From: Actinomycetes bacterium
GTDB lineage: Bacteria; Actinomycetota; Acidimicrobiia; Acidimicrobiales; Palsa-688
Direction: 5' to 3'
Assembly (NCBI GenBank): GCA_021827225.1
Contig: JAKAXG010000005.1
Location: 1 to 27,052 of the forward strand
Length of the DNA stretch: 27,052 bases
The position numbers were made by a program, and so were the translations under genes. Below are positions 5,943 through 13,725 of the stretch, piece by piece. The notes under the pieces were generated by a model that had not been told where the DNA came from, did no database searches, and was given only the letters and a program-made list of their open reading frames with translations. Position 1 is the stretch's first letter, and every line of letters starts with the position of its first letter.

Positions 5943-7129
5943 TGCCGCGATGGACCTGGTATTTAGCATCGGCCGGTGCGGCAGCGGCGGTGGCGGCGGC
6001 CGCCGCCAGCCCGGCGGCGGCGGGCCCGGCCGCCGGGCAGACCTGGCCGGCCTTCCTCATCGTCGCCGGCCTTCTCCTCATCGGGCTGGTGGCCGCCGAG
6101 GACGGCCTGTTCGCCGCCGCCGGACAACGTCTCGCCGCCGTCTGCCGCAGCGGCAGCCTGCTCTTCTCGGGGGTGGTGGCGCTGGTGATGGTGGTCACCG
6201 CCCTGCTGAACCTCGACACCTCGGTGGCCTTCCTGACCCCGGTGGTGGTCCACACCAGCCGCAGCCGCGGGGAAGACGGGGTGGTCCTCGTCGCCACCTG
6301 CCTGCTGCTGTCGAACGCCGGGTCACTCCTCCTTCCCGGATCGAACCTGACCAACCTGATCGTCCTCGGCCACCTCCATCTGTCGGGCGGGACCTTCGCC
6401 ACCCGGATGGGCCTGCCCTGGGTGGTGGCCGGGGTGGTCACCGCCGGGGTGGTGGCCTTGCTCGGCCGGGCGTCGCGGCGCGGGAGGGCGTCGGCCGAGG
6501 ACGCGTCGGCCGAGGACGCGTCGGCCAAGGACGCGTCGGCCGAGGAAGCGTCGGCCGAGGAAGCGTCGGAGAGGCCGGTGCTGGGCATCGGGCTGGTGGC
6601 CATAGCCGCCGCCATCGTCCTGATCCTGACGCTGAGCAACCCGGCGCCGGAGGTGGCCGGGGTGGGGGTGGCCGTGGCGCTGGTCCGCATGCTGCAGGGG
6701 CGGACGACCGCCACCCGGGCCCTGGAGGTGCTCGGCCTGCCGGTCCTGACGGGGCTGTTCGGCCTGGCCGTCGGTCTCGGGGCCCTGGGGCGGGACTGGT
6801 CCCTCCCGGCCCGGGCGCTGGGGCATCTGGACGCCTGGGCCACGGCCGGGGTGGGCGGGCTGGTCAGCGTGCTGATCAACAACCTGCCGGCTGCCTCCCT
6901 TCTGTCCGCCCGGCCGCCGGCCCATCCGCTGTCCCTCCTGGTGGGCCTGAACCTCGGCCCGAACCTGTTCTTCTCCGGTTCGCTGTCCTGGGTGCTGTGG
7001 TACAACGCCGCCCGGGCGTCGGGGGGCCGACCGGACGTGGGCCGCACCGTGCGGATGGGACTGGTGGCGGCGCCGCTGTCCATGGCCGCCGCCGTGGGGG
7101 CGCTGCTGCTCACCAGCCACACCGCCTGA
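5942..7129 (+). CDS. ArsB/NhaD-like (ion transporter superfamily) membrane permease
   Basis: A 395-aa integral membrane protein with about ten hydrophobic segments in two halves. Each half contains a re-entrant-type motif typical of the ArsB/SLC13 superfamily: SNAGSLLLPGSNLTNLIV in the first half, and INNLPAASLL followed by NLGPNLFFSGSLSWVLW in the second, close to the ArsB NNLPA and GPNLxxxGSLAxxLW motifs. The N-terminus has a hydrophobic Ala-rich helix. The charged linker between the halves (about residues 183-210) is built from pentapeptide ASAED repeats. The substrate is an anion or ion couple and cannot be read from sequence; no arsenate reductase or ArsR gene is nearby. Start GTG 5942. 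It lies 42 nt upstream of kynU on the same strand, so the two may form an operon. Confidence 0.85.
   Translation: MPRWTWYLASAGAAAAVAAAAASPAAAGPAAGQTWPAFLIVAGLLLIGLVAAEDGLFAAAGQRLAAVCRSGSLLFSGVVALVMVVTALLNLDTSVAFLTPVVVHTSRSRGEDGVVLVATCLLLSNAGSLLLPGSNLTNLIVLGHLHLSGGTFATRMGLPWVVAGVVTAGVVALLGRASRRGRASAEDASAEDASAKDASAEEASAEEASERPVLGIGLVAIAAAIVLILTLSNPAPEVAGVGVAVALVRMLQGRTTATRALEVLGLPVLTGLFGLAVGLGALGRDWSLPARALGHLDAWATAGVGGLVSVLINNLPAASLLSARPPAHPLSLLVGLNLGPNLFFSGSLSWVLWYNAARASGGRPDVGRTVRMGLVAAPLSMAAAVGALLLTSHTA
6488..6571 (+). repeat. 15-bp coding minisatellite (ASAED-type pentapeptide repeat)
   Basis: Five consecutive 15-bp units of GCGTCGGCCGAGGAC type at 6488-6562, followed by a partial sixth. 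They encode ASAED, ASAED, ASAKD, ASAEE, ASAEE and then ASE. The array is in frame and lies in the cytoplasmic linker joining the two permease halves, so unit gain or loss would change linker length without breaking the frame. Confidence 0.95.
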
Positions 7130-7171
7130 CCAGCCCGCCGGGAGCCGGGCCCGATGTTGCAGGATCTCCGC

Positions 7172-8428
7172 ATGGACAGAGCCACCGCCGAGGAGATGGA
7201 CCGCCACGATCCCCTCGCTCCGTTCCGCCGCCGCTTCGGCGTCGGCGACGACGGGCCGATCTACATGGACGGCAACTCTCTCGGGCGCCCGCCGCTGGAG
7301 GTGACCGCGGCGGTCACCGCCGGCTTGTCTGATTGGCGGGACCGGCTGGTGGCGGGATGGGAGGACTGGATCGACCTGCCGGCCGCCGTGGGCGACCGCC
7401 TGGGCCGCCTGCTCGGGGCCGCCGCCGGGCAGGTGCTGGTCTGTGACAGCACAACCGTCAACCTCTACAAGCTGGCGGCCGCCGCCCTGGCCGCCGGCGA
7501 CGACCGCCGGGAGATCGTCGGCGACGCCGCCGACTTCCCGACCGACCGCTACGTGCTGGAGGGGCTGGCCGCCGCCACCGGGCGCCGCCTCCACCTGGTC
7601 GACACCGGCCCTGCCCCAGAAGTCGCCGGCGATGACGCGTCGGCGGCGGAGGCACTGGCCGGGGCCATCGGCGACGAGACCGCCCTGGTGTGCCTGTCCC
7701 ACGTCAACTACCGCAGCGGTGCCCGCCTGGACGTCGCCGGGCTGACGGAGCGGGCGCACGCCCGGGGGGCGCTCGTGCTGTGGGATCTGGCCCACAGCGC
7801 CGGCGCGGTGCCGGTCGAGCTGGACCGCTGGGGGGTGGACCTGGCCGTCGGCTGCACGTACAAGTACCTCAACTCCGGGCCGGGCGCGCCGGGGTTCCTC
7901 TACGTCCGGCGCGACCTGCACGAGCGGCTCCGCCAGCCCATCTGGGGGTGGTTCGGCCGGGCCCGGCAGTTCGAGATGGGCGAGGGGTACGAGCCGGCGC
8001 CCGGGATCGCCTCGTACCTGACCGGCACCCCCGGGGTGCTGGGGCTGCTGGCCGTCGACGCGTCCCTGCGGTTGGTGGAGGAGGCGGGGATCGCCGCGCT
8101 GTGGGCCAAGTCGGAGCAACTCACCGCCATGCTGGTGGAGCTGGTCGACGAGAAGCTGGTGCCGCTCGGCGCCCGGCTGGCCACGCCGCGCCGGCCGGGG
8201 TCCCGGGGCGCCCACGTGTCGGTGGCCCATCCCGACGCCTGGGCCTGGTGCCGGACCCTGATAGAGCGCGGCCTGGTCGTCCCTGACTTCCGCACCCCCG
8301 ACGTGGTCCGGCTCGGCCCGGCGCCGCTCTACACCCGCTACGTCGACTGCTACGACGCGGTGGAGCGCATGGCGTCGGTGCTGGCCTCCGGTCTCGACGT
8401 GGTGGCCGCCCCGGGCCGGGTGACCTGA
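7172..8428 (+). CDS. kynU: Kynureninase
   Basis: A 418-aa PLP enzyme, EC 3.7.1.3, cleaving L-kynurenine to anthranilate and L-alanine (or 3-hydroxykynurenine to 3-hydroxyanthranilate). Family marks: YMDGNSLGRPP (31-41), the phosphate-binding region CDSTTVNLYK (91-100), the PLP aspartate in WDLAHSAGAVP (204-214), and the Schiff-base lysine K231 in CTYKYLNSGPGAPGF. Length is normal. ATG 7172 is preceded by AGGA at 7 nt; an alternative ATG 18 nt upstream (7154) would add six residues. No tryptophan dioxygenase or kynurenine formamidase gene is in the window, so its pathway partners lie elsewhere. The permease directly upstream may be co-transcribed. It is convergent with cobO, 43 nt away. Confidence 0.95.
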   Translation: MDRATAEEMDRHDPLAPFRRRFGVGDDGPIYMDGNSLGRPPLEVTAAVTAGLSDWRDRLVAGWEDWIDLPAAVGDRLGRLLGAAAGQVLVCDSTTVNLYKLAAAALAAGDDRREIVGDAADFPTDRYVLEGLAAATGRRLHLVDTGPAPEVAGDDASAAEALAGAIGDETALVCLSHVNYRSGARLDVAGLTERAHARGALVLWDLAHSAGAVPVELDRWGVDLAVGCTYKYLNSGPGAPGFLYVRRDLHERLRQPIWGWFGRARQFEMGEGYEPAPGIASYLTGTPGVLGLLAVDASLRLVEEAGIAALWAKSEQLTAMLVELVDEKLVPLGARLATPRRPGSRGAHVSVAHPDAWAWCRTLIERGLVVPDFRTPDVVRLGPAPLYTRYVDCYDAVERMASVLASGLDVVAAPGRVT

Positions 8429-8430
8429 CG

Positions 8431-8459
8431 GGGGAGCGGCCCGGGAGGCCGGCCGCCCC
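8431..8459. terminator. Hairpin between convergent kynU and cobO
   Basis: GGGGAGCGGCC (8431-8441) can pair with GGCCGCCCC (8451-8459), leaving one bulged A and a loop of about 9 nt. It fills most of the 43-nt gap between the two stop codons, so it could serve both strands. There is no U-tract on either side. Confidence 0.4.
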
Positions 8460-8471
8460 GACCGCCGGACC

Positions 8472-8996
8472 TCAGTACTCGATGCCCTTCTTGGCCTTGA
8501 CGCCCTGGTCGTAGGCGTGCTTGATCTTGCGCATCTCGGTGGCCGTGTCGGCGACCTCGACCAGCTCGGGGGCGGCGTGGCGGCCGGTCATGACCACGTT
8601 CGTCTTCGGGGAGCGGTCCCGGATACCGGCCGCCACCTCCGCGGCGGGCACCCAGCCGTACTTCACCGCGTAGGTGATCTCGTCGAGGATCAACAGGTCG
8701 TACTCGCCCGACGCCAGCTTGGCCGCCGCCACCTCCCAGGCGTGGCGGCCCTTGGCCGCCGTCTCGTCCAGGTCGGTCGACTCCCAGGTGAAGCCGTCAC
8801 CGAGGGTGTGCCACTCGATCCCGAGATGGTCGGCCAGCTTGCGCTCACCGGTCTTCCACTTGCCGCCCTTGACGAACTGCACGACCGCCACCTTCCAGCC
8901 GCGGGCCCAGCCGCGCGACATCACGCCGAACGCGGCGGACGACTTGCCCTTCCCCTCGCCGGTGTTGAGCAGAACGATGGAGTCGGCCCGTGCCAT
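8472..8996 (-). CDS. cobO: Cob(I)yrinic acid a,c-diamide adenosyltransferase
   Basis: A 174-aa CobA/CobO-type ATP:corrinoid adenosyltransferase (EC 2.5.1.17) that attaches the 5'-deoxyadenosyl group to Co(I). The P-loop variant GEGKGKSS is at residues 13-20. The family motifs VVQFVKGGKWKTGE, LLILDEITYAVKYGW, VVMTGRHAAPELVEVAD and the C-terminal KHAYDQGVKAKKGIEY are all present, and the length is typical. The start ATG 8996 lies 6 nt after TATGGT, with no Shine-Dalgarno site. It is divergent from the riboswitch-led cob operon, so it is not downstream of the B12 aptamer although it serves the same pathway. Confidence 0.96.
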   Translation of the reverse strand: MARADSIVLLNTGEGKGKSSAAFGVMSRGWARGWKVAVVQFVKGGKWKTGERKLADHLGIEWHTLGDGFTWESTDLDETAAKGRHAWEVAAAKLASGEYDLLILDEITYAVKYGWVPAAEVAAGIRDRSPKTNVVMTGRHAAPELVEVADTATEMRKIKHAYDQGVKAKKGIEY

Positions 8997-9008
8997 GACC
9001 CGACCATA
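8997..9008 (-). promoter_or_regulatory. Putative leaderless cobO promoter
   Basis: On the minus strand TATGGT (9008-9003) is followed by six bases (CGGGTC) and then the cobO ATG. This is the same hexamer and spacing as at tetR. A -35 at the normal distance would fall at about 9026-9031, inside the 5' edge of the riboswitch sequence, and is not a good match to TTGACA. Confidence 0.5.
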
Positions 9009-9024
9009 ACGACTACGCTCCCGC

Positions 9025-9170
9025 CCTGTAGCGCAGGGAACCCGGTGCGAATCCGGGGCTGTCCCGCAACTGTCACCGGGGAGCGACCCCCCAACCGGAT
9101 GGCCACGGCCCAGCGAGGCGGGAAGGCCGGGGGGAAGTGGATCCGGGAGCCAGGAGACCTGCCTACGGAA
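9025..9170 (+). ncRNA. Cobalamin (B12) riboswitch
   Basis: A clear cobalamin aptamer. The conserved core AGGGAACCCGGTGCGAATCC (9035-9054) is followed by CCCGCAACTGT (9063-9073). Then come the GGGGAGCGACCCCCC segment, GGCGGGAAGGC, the GGGGGGAAG segment and the B12 box GCCAGGAGACCTGCC at 9149-9163. A closing stem can form between GTAG-C-GCAGG (9028-9037) and CCTGC-CTAC (9158-9166). A possible -10 (TACGCT, 9014-9019) places transcription start just before it. It leads cobU-cobS-cobD-cobC-cobQ-cobN-chlID, expected to be turned down by adenosylcobalamin. No Rho-independent terminator follows, and only 39 nt separate it from the cobU ATG, so translational control is more likely. Confidence 0.95.
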
Positions 9171-9205
9171 GGACGCGAGGACGTGACAGTGGCAGGCCCG
9201 GACAA

Positions 9206-9724
9206 ATGATCACTCTTGTGCTCGGTGGAGCGCGCAGCGGCAAGTCCGCCTTCGCCGAGAGGCTGGCGGCCGCCTCCGGCCGCCCCGTCGTCTACGTCGC
9301 CACCGCCACCTCCGGCGGGGACGCCGACTTCGCCGAGCGCATCCGGATCCACCGGGAGCGCCGCCCCGCCGACTGGGCCACCGCCGAGCCCGGCGCCGGG
9401 CTGGTGGCGTTCCTGGAGCAGGACGCCTCCCGCAGCGCCAGCACCCTGCTCATCGACTCCCTGGGCACGTGGGTGGCGGCCCACCCCGGCTTCGCGGCGG
9501 ACGGGCCGGGCCTGTGCCGGGCGTTGGCGGCCCGTCCCGGCGACAGCATCGTCGTCTCCGAGGAGGTCGGCCTCGGCGTCCACCCCTCCACCGAGATCGG
9601 CGGCCGGTTCCGGGACGCGCTCGGAGCGGTCAACCAGTCGGTCGCCGCGGTGGCCGGCGCCGCCTACCTGGTGGTGGCCGGCCGGGCCCTGCCCCTGGAG
9701 CCGGCGCCGGGATCACCGGGCTGA
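9206..9724 (+). CDS. cobU: Adenosylcobinamide kinase / adenosylcobinamide-phosphate guanylyltransferase
   Basis: A 172-aa bifunctional CobU/CobP enzyme that phosphorylates adenosylcobinamide and transfers GMP from GTP, preparing it for nucleotide-loop attachment. The P-loop GGARSGKS is at residues 7-14. RIHRERRP contains the histidine expected to carry GMP. IDSLGTWV and VVSEEVGLGVHP are the other family motifs. The start is ATG 9206, giving the canonical MITLVLGGARSGKS N-terminus. It is the first gene after the riboswitch. Its ribosome site is weak (GGCAGG, 9 nt upstream) and could be contested by riboswitch pairing. Two nt separate its stop from the cobS start. Confidence 0.96.
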   Translation: MITLVLGGARSGKSAFAERLAAASGRPVVYVATATSGGDADFAERIRIHRERRPADWATAEPGAGLVAFLEQDASRSASTLLIDSLGTWVAAHPGFAADGPGLCRALAARPGDSIVVSEEVGLGVHPSTEIGGRFRDALGAVNQSVAAVAGAAYLVVAGRALPLEPAPGSPG

Positions 9725-9726
9725 AG

Positions 9727-10431
9727 ATGCGGTCCGCTCTCGCCTTCCTGACCGTTGTCGGCCGGTCGCAGCCGCCGGGGCCGTCGACGCTCGACTGGTT
9801 CCCGGCGGTGGGGGCCGGCCTCGGCGCCGCCCTCGGGGGGATCTGGTGGCTGGCCGGCCGGGCCTGGCCGGCCGGGGTCGCCGCCGCCGTGGTGGTGGCC
9901 GCCGACCTGGGCCTCACCGGCCTGCTCCACCTGGACGGGCTGGTGGACGCGGCCGACGGGCTGCTCCCCCCCATGGAGCGGTCGCGCCGGCTCACGGTGA
10001 TGTCCGCGCCCGACGCCGGAGCGTTCGGGGTGGGCGCGGCCGGCGTGGTGCTGCTCCTGCGGTGGTCCGCCCTGGCGGCGACCCGCCCGACCGTCTGGCT
10101 GCTGGCCGGGCTGTGGTGCCTGTCGCGCACGGTGATGGCCCTGGTGGTGCGGACCGGGCGCTACGCCCGACCCGAGGGCGGCCTGGCCAGCCTGTTCGCC
10201 GGGCCCACCCGCTGGCCGGTCCTGGTTCTGGGCCTGGCCGCCGCCGCCGGGATGTGCGCGGCCTGGCGGGTGACCGCCGGCCTGGCCGCGGCCGCCACCG
10301 CCGCCCTGTTCGCCGGCCTGACGGTGGCGCTGGCCCAGCGCCGGCTCGGCGGCTACACCGGCGACGTGCTGGGAGCGACCGCCATGGTGGCCGAGACGGC
10401 CGGGCTGCTGGTGGCGGCGGCCCGGTGGTGA
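9727..10431 (+). CDS. cobS: Adenosylcobinamide-GDP ribazoletransferase (cobalamin synthase)
   Basis: A 234-aa integral membrane enzyme (EC 2.7.8.26) joining adenosylcobinamide-GDP with alpha-ribazole (or its phosphate) in the last steps of cobalamin assembly. The family metal-binding motif LLHLDGLVDAADGL is at about 67-80, and DAGAFGVGAAG follows. Several Ala/Leu/Val-rich membrane segments are visible. ATG 9727 begins 2 nt after the cobU stop. The end overlaps the cobD start by GTGA (10428-10431). No cobT (phosphoribosyltransferase) gene is in the window, so alpha-ribazole phosphate must come from another locus. Confidence 0.94.
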   Translation: MRSALAFLTVVGRSQPPGPSTLDWFPAVGAGLGAALGGIWWLAGRAWPAGVAAAVVVAADLGLTGLLHLDGLVDAADGLLPPMERSRRLTVMSAPDAGAFGVGAAGVVLLLRWSALAATRPTVWLLAGLWCLSRTVMALVVRTGRYARPEGGLASLFAGPTRWPVLVLGLAAAAGMCAAWRVTAGLAAAATAALFAGLTVALAQRRLGGYTGDVLGATAMVAETAGLLVAAARW

Positions 10432-11357
10432 TCGTCCCCGCCGGCCGGGCCGCGGCGCTCGCCGGCGCCCTGGCCGCCGACCGCCTCCTCGGCGAGCCCC
10501 GCGGAGGGTGGCACCCGGTGGCCCTGTTCGGCCGGGCCATGACCCGGCTGGAGGAGAGGCTGTGGGCCGACCGGCGGGCCGCCGGCGTGCTGTACACCGC
10601 GGTGGGGGTGGCGGCGCCGGCGGGGCTGGGCGTCGCCCTCTCCGCGGGGCGGCCGTGGCGGCGACGCCTCATCCTGGTGGCGTCCACCTACACGGCGGTC
10701 GCCGGGCGGGCTCTCGCCGAAGCGGCCATGGACGTCCACCGGGCCCTGGAGGACGGCGACCTCGGGCTGGCCCGCACCCGGCTGCGCAGCCTGGTGGGCC
10801 GGGACACCCGGGGGCTCGACGAAGCCGAGATCGTCCGGGCGGTGGTGGAGTCGGTCGCCGAGAACACCGTCGACGCGGTCACCGCCCCGCTGCTGTGGGC
10901 CCTTGTCGCCGGCGCACCCGGCGTCCTCGGGTACCGGGCGGTGAACACCCTCGACGCCATGGTGGGGCACCGCAGCCCCCGCTACGCCCGCTTCGGCTGG
11001 GCCAGCGCCCGGGCCGACGACCTGGTCAACTGGGTCCCCGCCCGGCTCACCGCCGCCCTGGTGGCGGCCGCCCGCCCGGCCCGGGCCGCCGCCATCGGGC
11101 GGGCGGTCCACCGCCAGGCCCCGGCCCACCCCTCGCCGAACGCCGGGGTGGTCGAGGCGGCGTTCGCCGCCGCCCTCGGCGTCCGCCTGGGCGGGGTCAA
11201 CGACTACGGCGGGCGCATGGAGTGCCGCCCCACCCTCGGCTGGGGGCGGCCGGCGGCCCGGTCGGACATCGCCGAGGCGTGCCGGCTCAGCCGCACCGTC
11301 GCCGTCGCCCTGGTGGCCGCGGCCGGCCTGGCCCCCAAGGCGTGGCCATGGCGCTGA
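10428..11357 (+). CDS. cobD: Adenosylcobinamide-phosphate synthase (CobD/CbiB family)
   Basis: A 309-aa membrane protein of the CobD/CbiB family. It attaches aminopropanol or its phosphate to adenosylcobyric acid to form adenosylcobinamide (phosphate). Family motifs: DRLLGEPRGGWHPV near the N-terminus, ESVAENTVDAVTAPLLWAL, NTLDAMVGHRSPRYARFGWASARADDLVNWVPARL, and HPSPNAGVVEAAFAAALGVRLGG. The GTG start at 10428 overlaps the cobS stop. The preceding codon is also GTG, so a one-residue longer form is possible. The 3' end overlaps cobC by 10 nt. Confidence 0.95.
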   Translation: MIVPAGRAAALAGALAADRLLGEPRGGWHPVALFGRAMTRLEERLWADRRAAGVLYTAVGVAAPAGLGVALSAGRPWRRRLILVASTYTAVAGRALAEAAMDVHRALEDGDLGLARTRLRSLVGRDTRGLDEAEIVRAVVESVAENTVDAVTAPLLWALVAGAPGVLGYRAVNTLDAMVGHRSPRYARFGWASARADDLVNWVPARLTAALVAAARPARAAAIGRAVHRQAPAHPSPNAGVVEAAFAAALGVRLGGVNDYGGRMECRPTLGWGRPAARSDIAEACRLSRTVAVALVAAAGLAPKAWPWR

Positions 11358-12253
11358 CCGCCCCGGCTGCGGGGGCCCACGGGGGGGACGGCGCCCGCCT
11401 GGCGGCCGCGCTCGGCGTCCCCGTCGGTGACGTCCTCGACCTGTCGGCCAGTCTCAACCCGGTGGCCCCCGACCCCGCCCCGGTGGTGGCGTCCCACCTG
11501 GCCGCCCTGCGCCGCTACCCCGACCCCGGCCCGGCGACCGAGTCGCTGGCCGCCGCCATGGGGGTGGATCCCCACCGGCTGGTCCTGACCAACGGCGGCT
11601 CGGAGGCCATAGCGCTGGTCGCCGCCGAGTTGCCGCGCGGCCGGGTCGACGAACCGGAGTTCTCGCTGTACCGCCGCCATCTGGCCTGTGTCGACGACCG
11701 CGGGCCGGCGTGGCGCTCCAACCCCCACAACCCCACCGGGCGCCTGGCGGCGGCCGGGGAGACGGCGGCGGTGTGGGACGAGGCGTTCTGGCCCCTGGCC
11801 ACCGGCACCTGGACCCGCGGTGACGCCGGGTCCGGGGCGGTGGTCCTCGGCTCGCTCACCAAGCTGCTGGCCTGTCCCGGCCTGCGGGTCGGTTACGTGC
11901 TGTGCCCCGACCCGGCGCTCGCCGAGAGGCTGCGCCGGCGCCAGCCGCAGTGGGCGGTCAACGGGCTGGCCGTCTCCGCCCTGCCGGATCTCCTGGCCCC
12001 GGTCGACCTGCCCCGCTGGGCGGGGGCCGTGGCGGCCATGCGCCACGCCCTGGTCGAGGTCCTGCGCCGGGCCGGCCTGGAGCCGCAGCCCTCGGACGCC
12101 AACTGGGTGCTGGTGCACGACCCGCGCCTGCGGGACCGGCTGGCCCGGGCGGCCATCTGTGTCAGGGACTGCGCCTCGTTCGGCCTTCCCGGCACCGTCC
12201 GCATCGCCGTGCCCGACGCCCGCGGCCTGGAGCGCCTGGCGGCCGCCCTGTGA
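11348..12253 (+). CDS. cobC: CobC-like PLP enzyme (probable threonine-phosphate decarboxylase)
   Basis: A 301-aa fold-type I PLP protein related to histidinol-phosphate aminotransferase. In this operon it is expected to decarboxylate L-threonine O-3-phosphate to aminopropanol phosphate for CobD. LDLSASLNP (30-38) is the typical CobC/CobD N-terminus. TNGGSEAIAL (81-90) forms the PLP phosphate loop, NPHNPTG (125-131) and WDEAFWPL follow, and K172 in SLTKLLACPGLRVGYV is the Schiff-base lysine. It is short: only about 14 residues separate the end of the large-domain helix (SLYRRHL) from NPHNPTG, where relatives usually have several dozen. The frame is intact, so this is a compact version and not a frameshift. 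The start ATG 11348 overlaps cobD, and GTGA joins it to cobQ. Confidence 0.88.
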   Translation: MALTAPAAGAHGGDGARLAAALGVPVGDVLDLSASLNPVAPDPAPVVASHLAALRRYPDPGPATESLAAAMGVDPHRLVLTNGGSEAIALVAAELPRGRVDEPEFSLYRRHLACVDDRGPAWRSNPHNPTGRLAAAGETAAVWDEAFWPLATGTWTRGDAGSGAVVLGSLTKLLACPGLRVGYVLCPDPALAERLRRRQPQWAVNGLAVSALPDLLAPVDLPRWAGAVAAMRHALVEVLRRAGLEPQPSDANWVLVHDPRLRDRLARAAICVRDCASFGLPGTVRIAVPDARGLERLAAAL

Positions 12254-13725
12254 TCGCCCGCGGGCTGGTGGTCTGCGGCACCGGCAGCGACGCCGGCAAG
12301 TCCACGGTGGTGGCCGGGCTGTGCCGGGTGCTGGCCCGTCAGGGGCTGCGGGTGGCGCCGTTCAAGGCCCAGAACATGGCCCTCAACTCGGCGGTGACGG
12401 CCTCCGGCCACGAGATCGGCCGGGCCCAGGCCGCCCAGGCGGCCGCCGCCGGGGTGCCGCCGGAGGTGGCCATGAACCCGGTCCTGTTGAAGCCGACCGA
12501 CCACCGCAGCAGCCAGGTGGTGGTCAACGGCAAGCCGTGGGCGACCCTCGACGCCCGCTCCTACCAGGACGCCAAGGAGCAGCTGTGGCCCCTCGTGGTC
12601 GAGGCGCTCGACTCCCTGCGCAGCCGGTTCGACGTGGTGCTGTGCGAGGGCGCCGGCTCGCCGGCCGAGATCAACCTGCTCCGCCACGACATCACCAACC
12701 TGCGGGTGGCCGAGGCGGCCGGCTTCCCGGCGCTGCTGGTCGGCGACATCGACCGGGGCGGCGTGTTCGCCTCCCTGTTCGGGACCGTCGCCCTCCTGCC
12801 GCCCCACCTGGCCGGCCTGATCCGGGGCTTCGTGATCAACAAGTTCCGGGGCGACCCCGCGCTGCTCGCCAGCGGGATCGACGAACTGGCCCGCCGGACC
12901 GGCGTCGCCACCCTCGGGGTGCTCCCGTGGATGGACGGCCCCGGCATCGACGCCGAGGACTCGCTGGCCCTGCGCCGGCCGTGGCCGGCGGCCGCGGGCG
13001 GATCGGCCGGCCCGCAGCTGGACGTGGCGGTGATCCGCTTCCCGCGTATCTCCAACTTCACCGACATCGACGCGCTGGCCCTGGAGCCGGCCGTGCGGGT
13101 CCGCCTGGTGGACAGCGTCTCGGCGCTCGGACGCCCCCACCTGGTGATCCTGCCGGGCTCCAAGGCGACCGTGGCCGACCTGCACTGGCTGAAGGCCAGC
13201 GGGCTGGCCGGCGAGCTGGCCCGGCTGGAGGGCGGCTCGGTGCTGGGGATCTGCGGGGGCTACCAGATGCTGGGCCGGGAGATCTGCGACCCGGTGGAGT
13301 CGCCGTCGCCGGCCGAGGTGACCGGGCTGGGGCTGCTGCCGGTGGCCACCAGCTTCGAGGCCGAGAAGGTCACCCGCCAGGTTCGCGGCACGGCGCTCGG
13401 CGAGCGCATCGTCGGCTACGAGATCCACCACGGGCGCACCGACCCGGTCGACCCCTGGGTGGTCACCGAGCACGGGGCGGAGGGGAGCGCAGCCGGCGGG
13501 GGGGCGGTGGCGGGGACCAGCGTGCACGGGCTGTTCGAAGCCGACGGGTTCCGCCGGGCGTTCCTGGCCGGCGTCGCCCGGCGGGCCGGCCTCGCCTGGG
13601 ACCCGGGGCCGGCCGTCTCGTTCGCCGCCGCCCGGGAGGCCCGCATCGACCGCATCGCCGACACCCTCGAAGCCCACCTCGACCTGGGCGCCGTCCACAC
13701 CCTCCTGAAAGCGTCTGCCCCGTGA
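12250..13725 (+). CDS. cobQ: Cobyric acid synthase
   Basis: A 491-aa glutamine-dependent amidotransferase (EC 6.3.5.10) that amidates four carboxyl groups of adenosylcobyrinic acid a,c-diamide. The N-terminal ATP-binding domain opens with CGTGSDAGKSTVVAG (9-23), then PFKAQNMALNS, and CEGAGSPAEINL. The C-terminal class I glutaminase domain has the nucleophile C335 in LGICGGYQMLG, and a histidine region with YEIHHGRT. The length is normal. The start is GTG 12250, overlapping the cobC stop by GTGA; the end overlaps cobN in the same way. Confidence 0.97.
   Translation: MIARGLVVCGTGSDAGKSTVVAGLCRVLARQGLRVAPFKAQNMALNSAVTASGHEIGRAQAAQAAAAGVPPEVAMNPVLLKPTDHRSSQVVVNGKPWATLDARSYQDAKEQLWPLVVEALDSLRSRFDVVLCEGAGSPAEINLLRHDITNLRVAEAAGFPALLVGDIDRGGVFASLFGTVALLPPHLAGLIRGFVINKFRGDPALLASGIDELARRTGVATLGVLPWMDGPGIDAEDSLALRRPWPAAAGGSAGPQLDVAVIRFPRISNFTDIDALALEPAVRVRLVDSVSALGRPHLVILPGSKATVADLHWLKASGLAGELARLEGGSVLGICGGYQMLGREICDPVESPSPAEVTGLGLLPVATSFEAEKVTRQVRGTALGERIVGYEIHHGRTDPVDPWVVTEHGAEGSAAGGGAVAGTSVHGLFEADGFRRAFLAGVARRAGLAWDPGPAVSFAAAREARIDRIADTLEAHLDLGAVHTLLKASAP

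Noticed and set aside
5848..7185. Upstream extension of the hydrolase frame to 708 aa
   Set aside because: The extension lies antisense to the permease, has Ser/Arg/Thr-rich composition, and the true start has a strong ribosome site at 5847.
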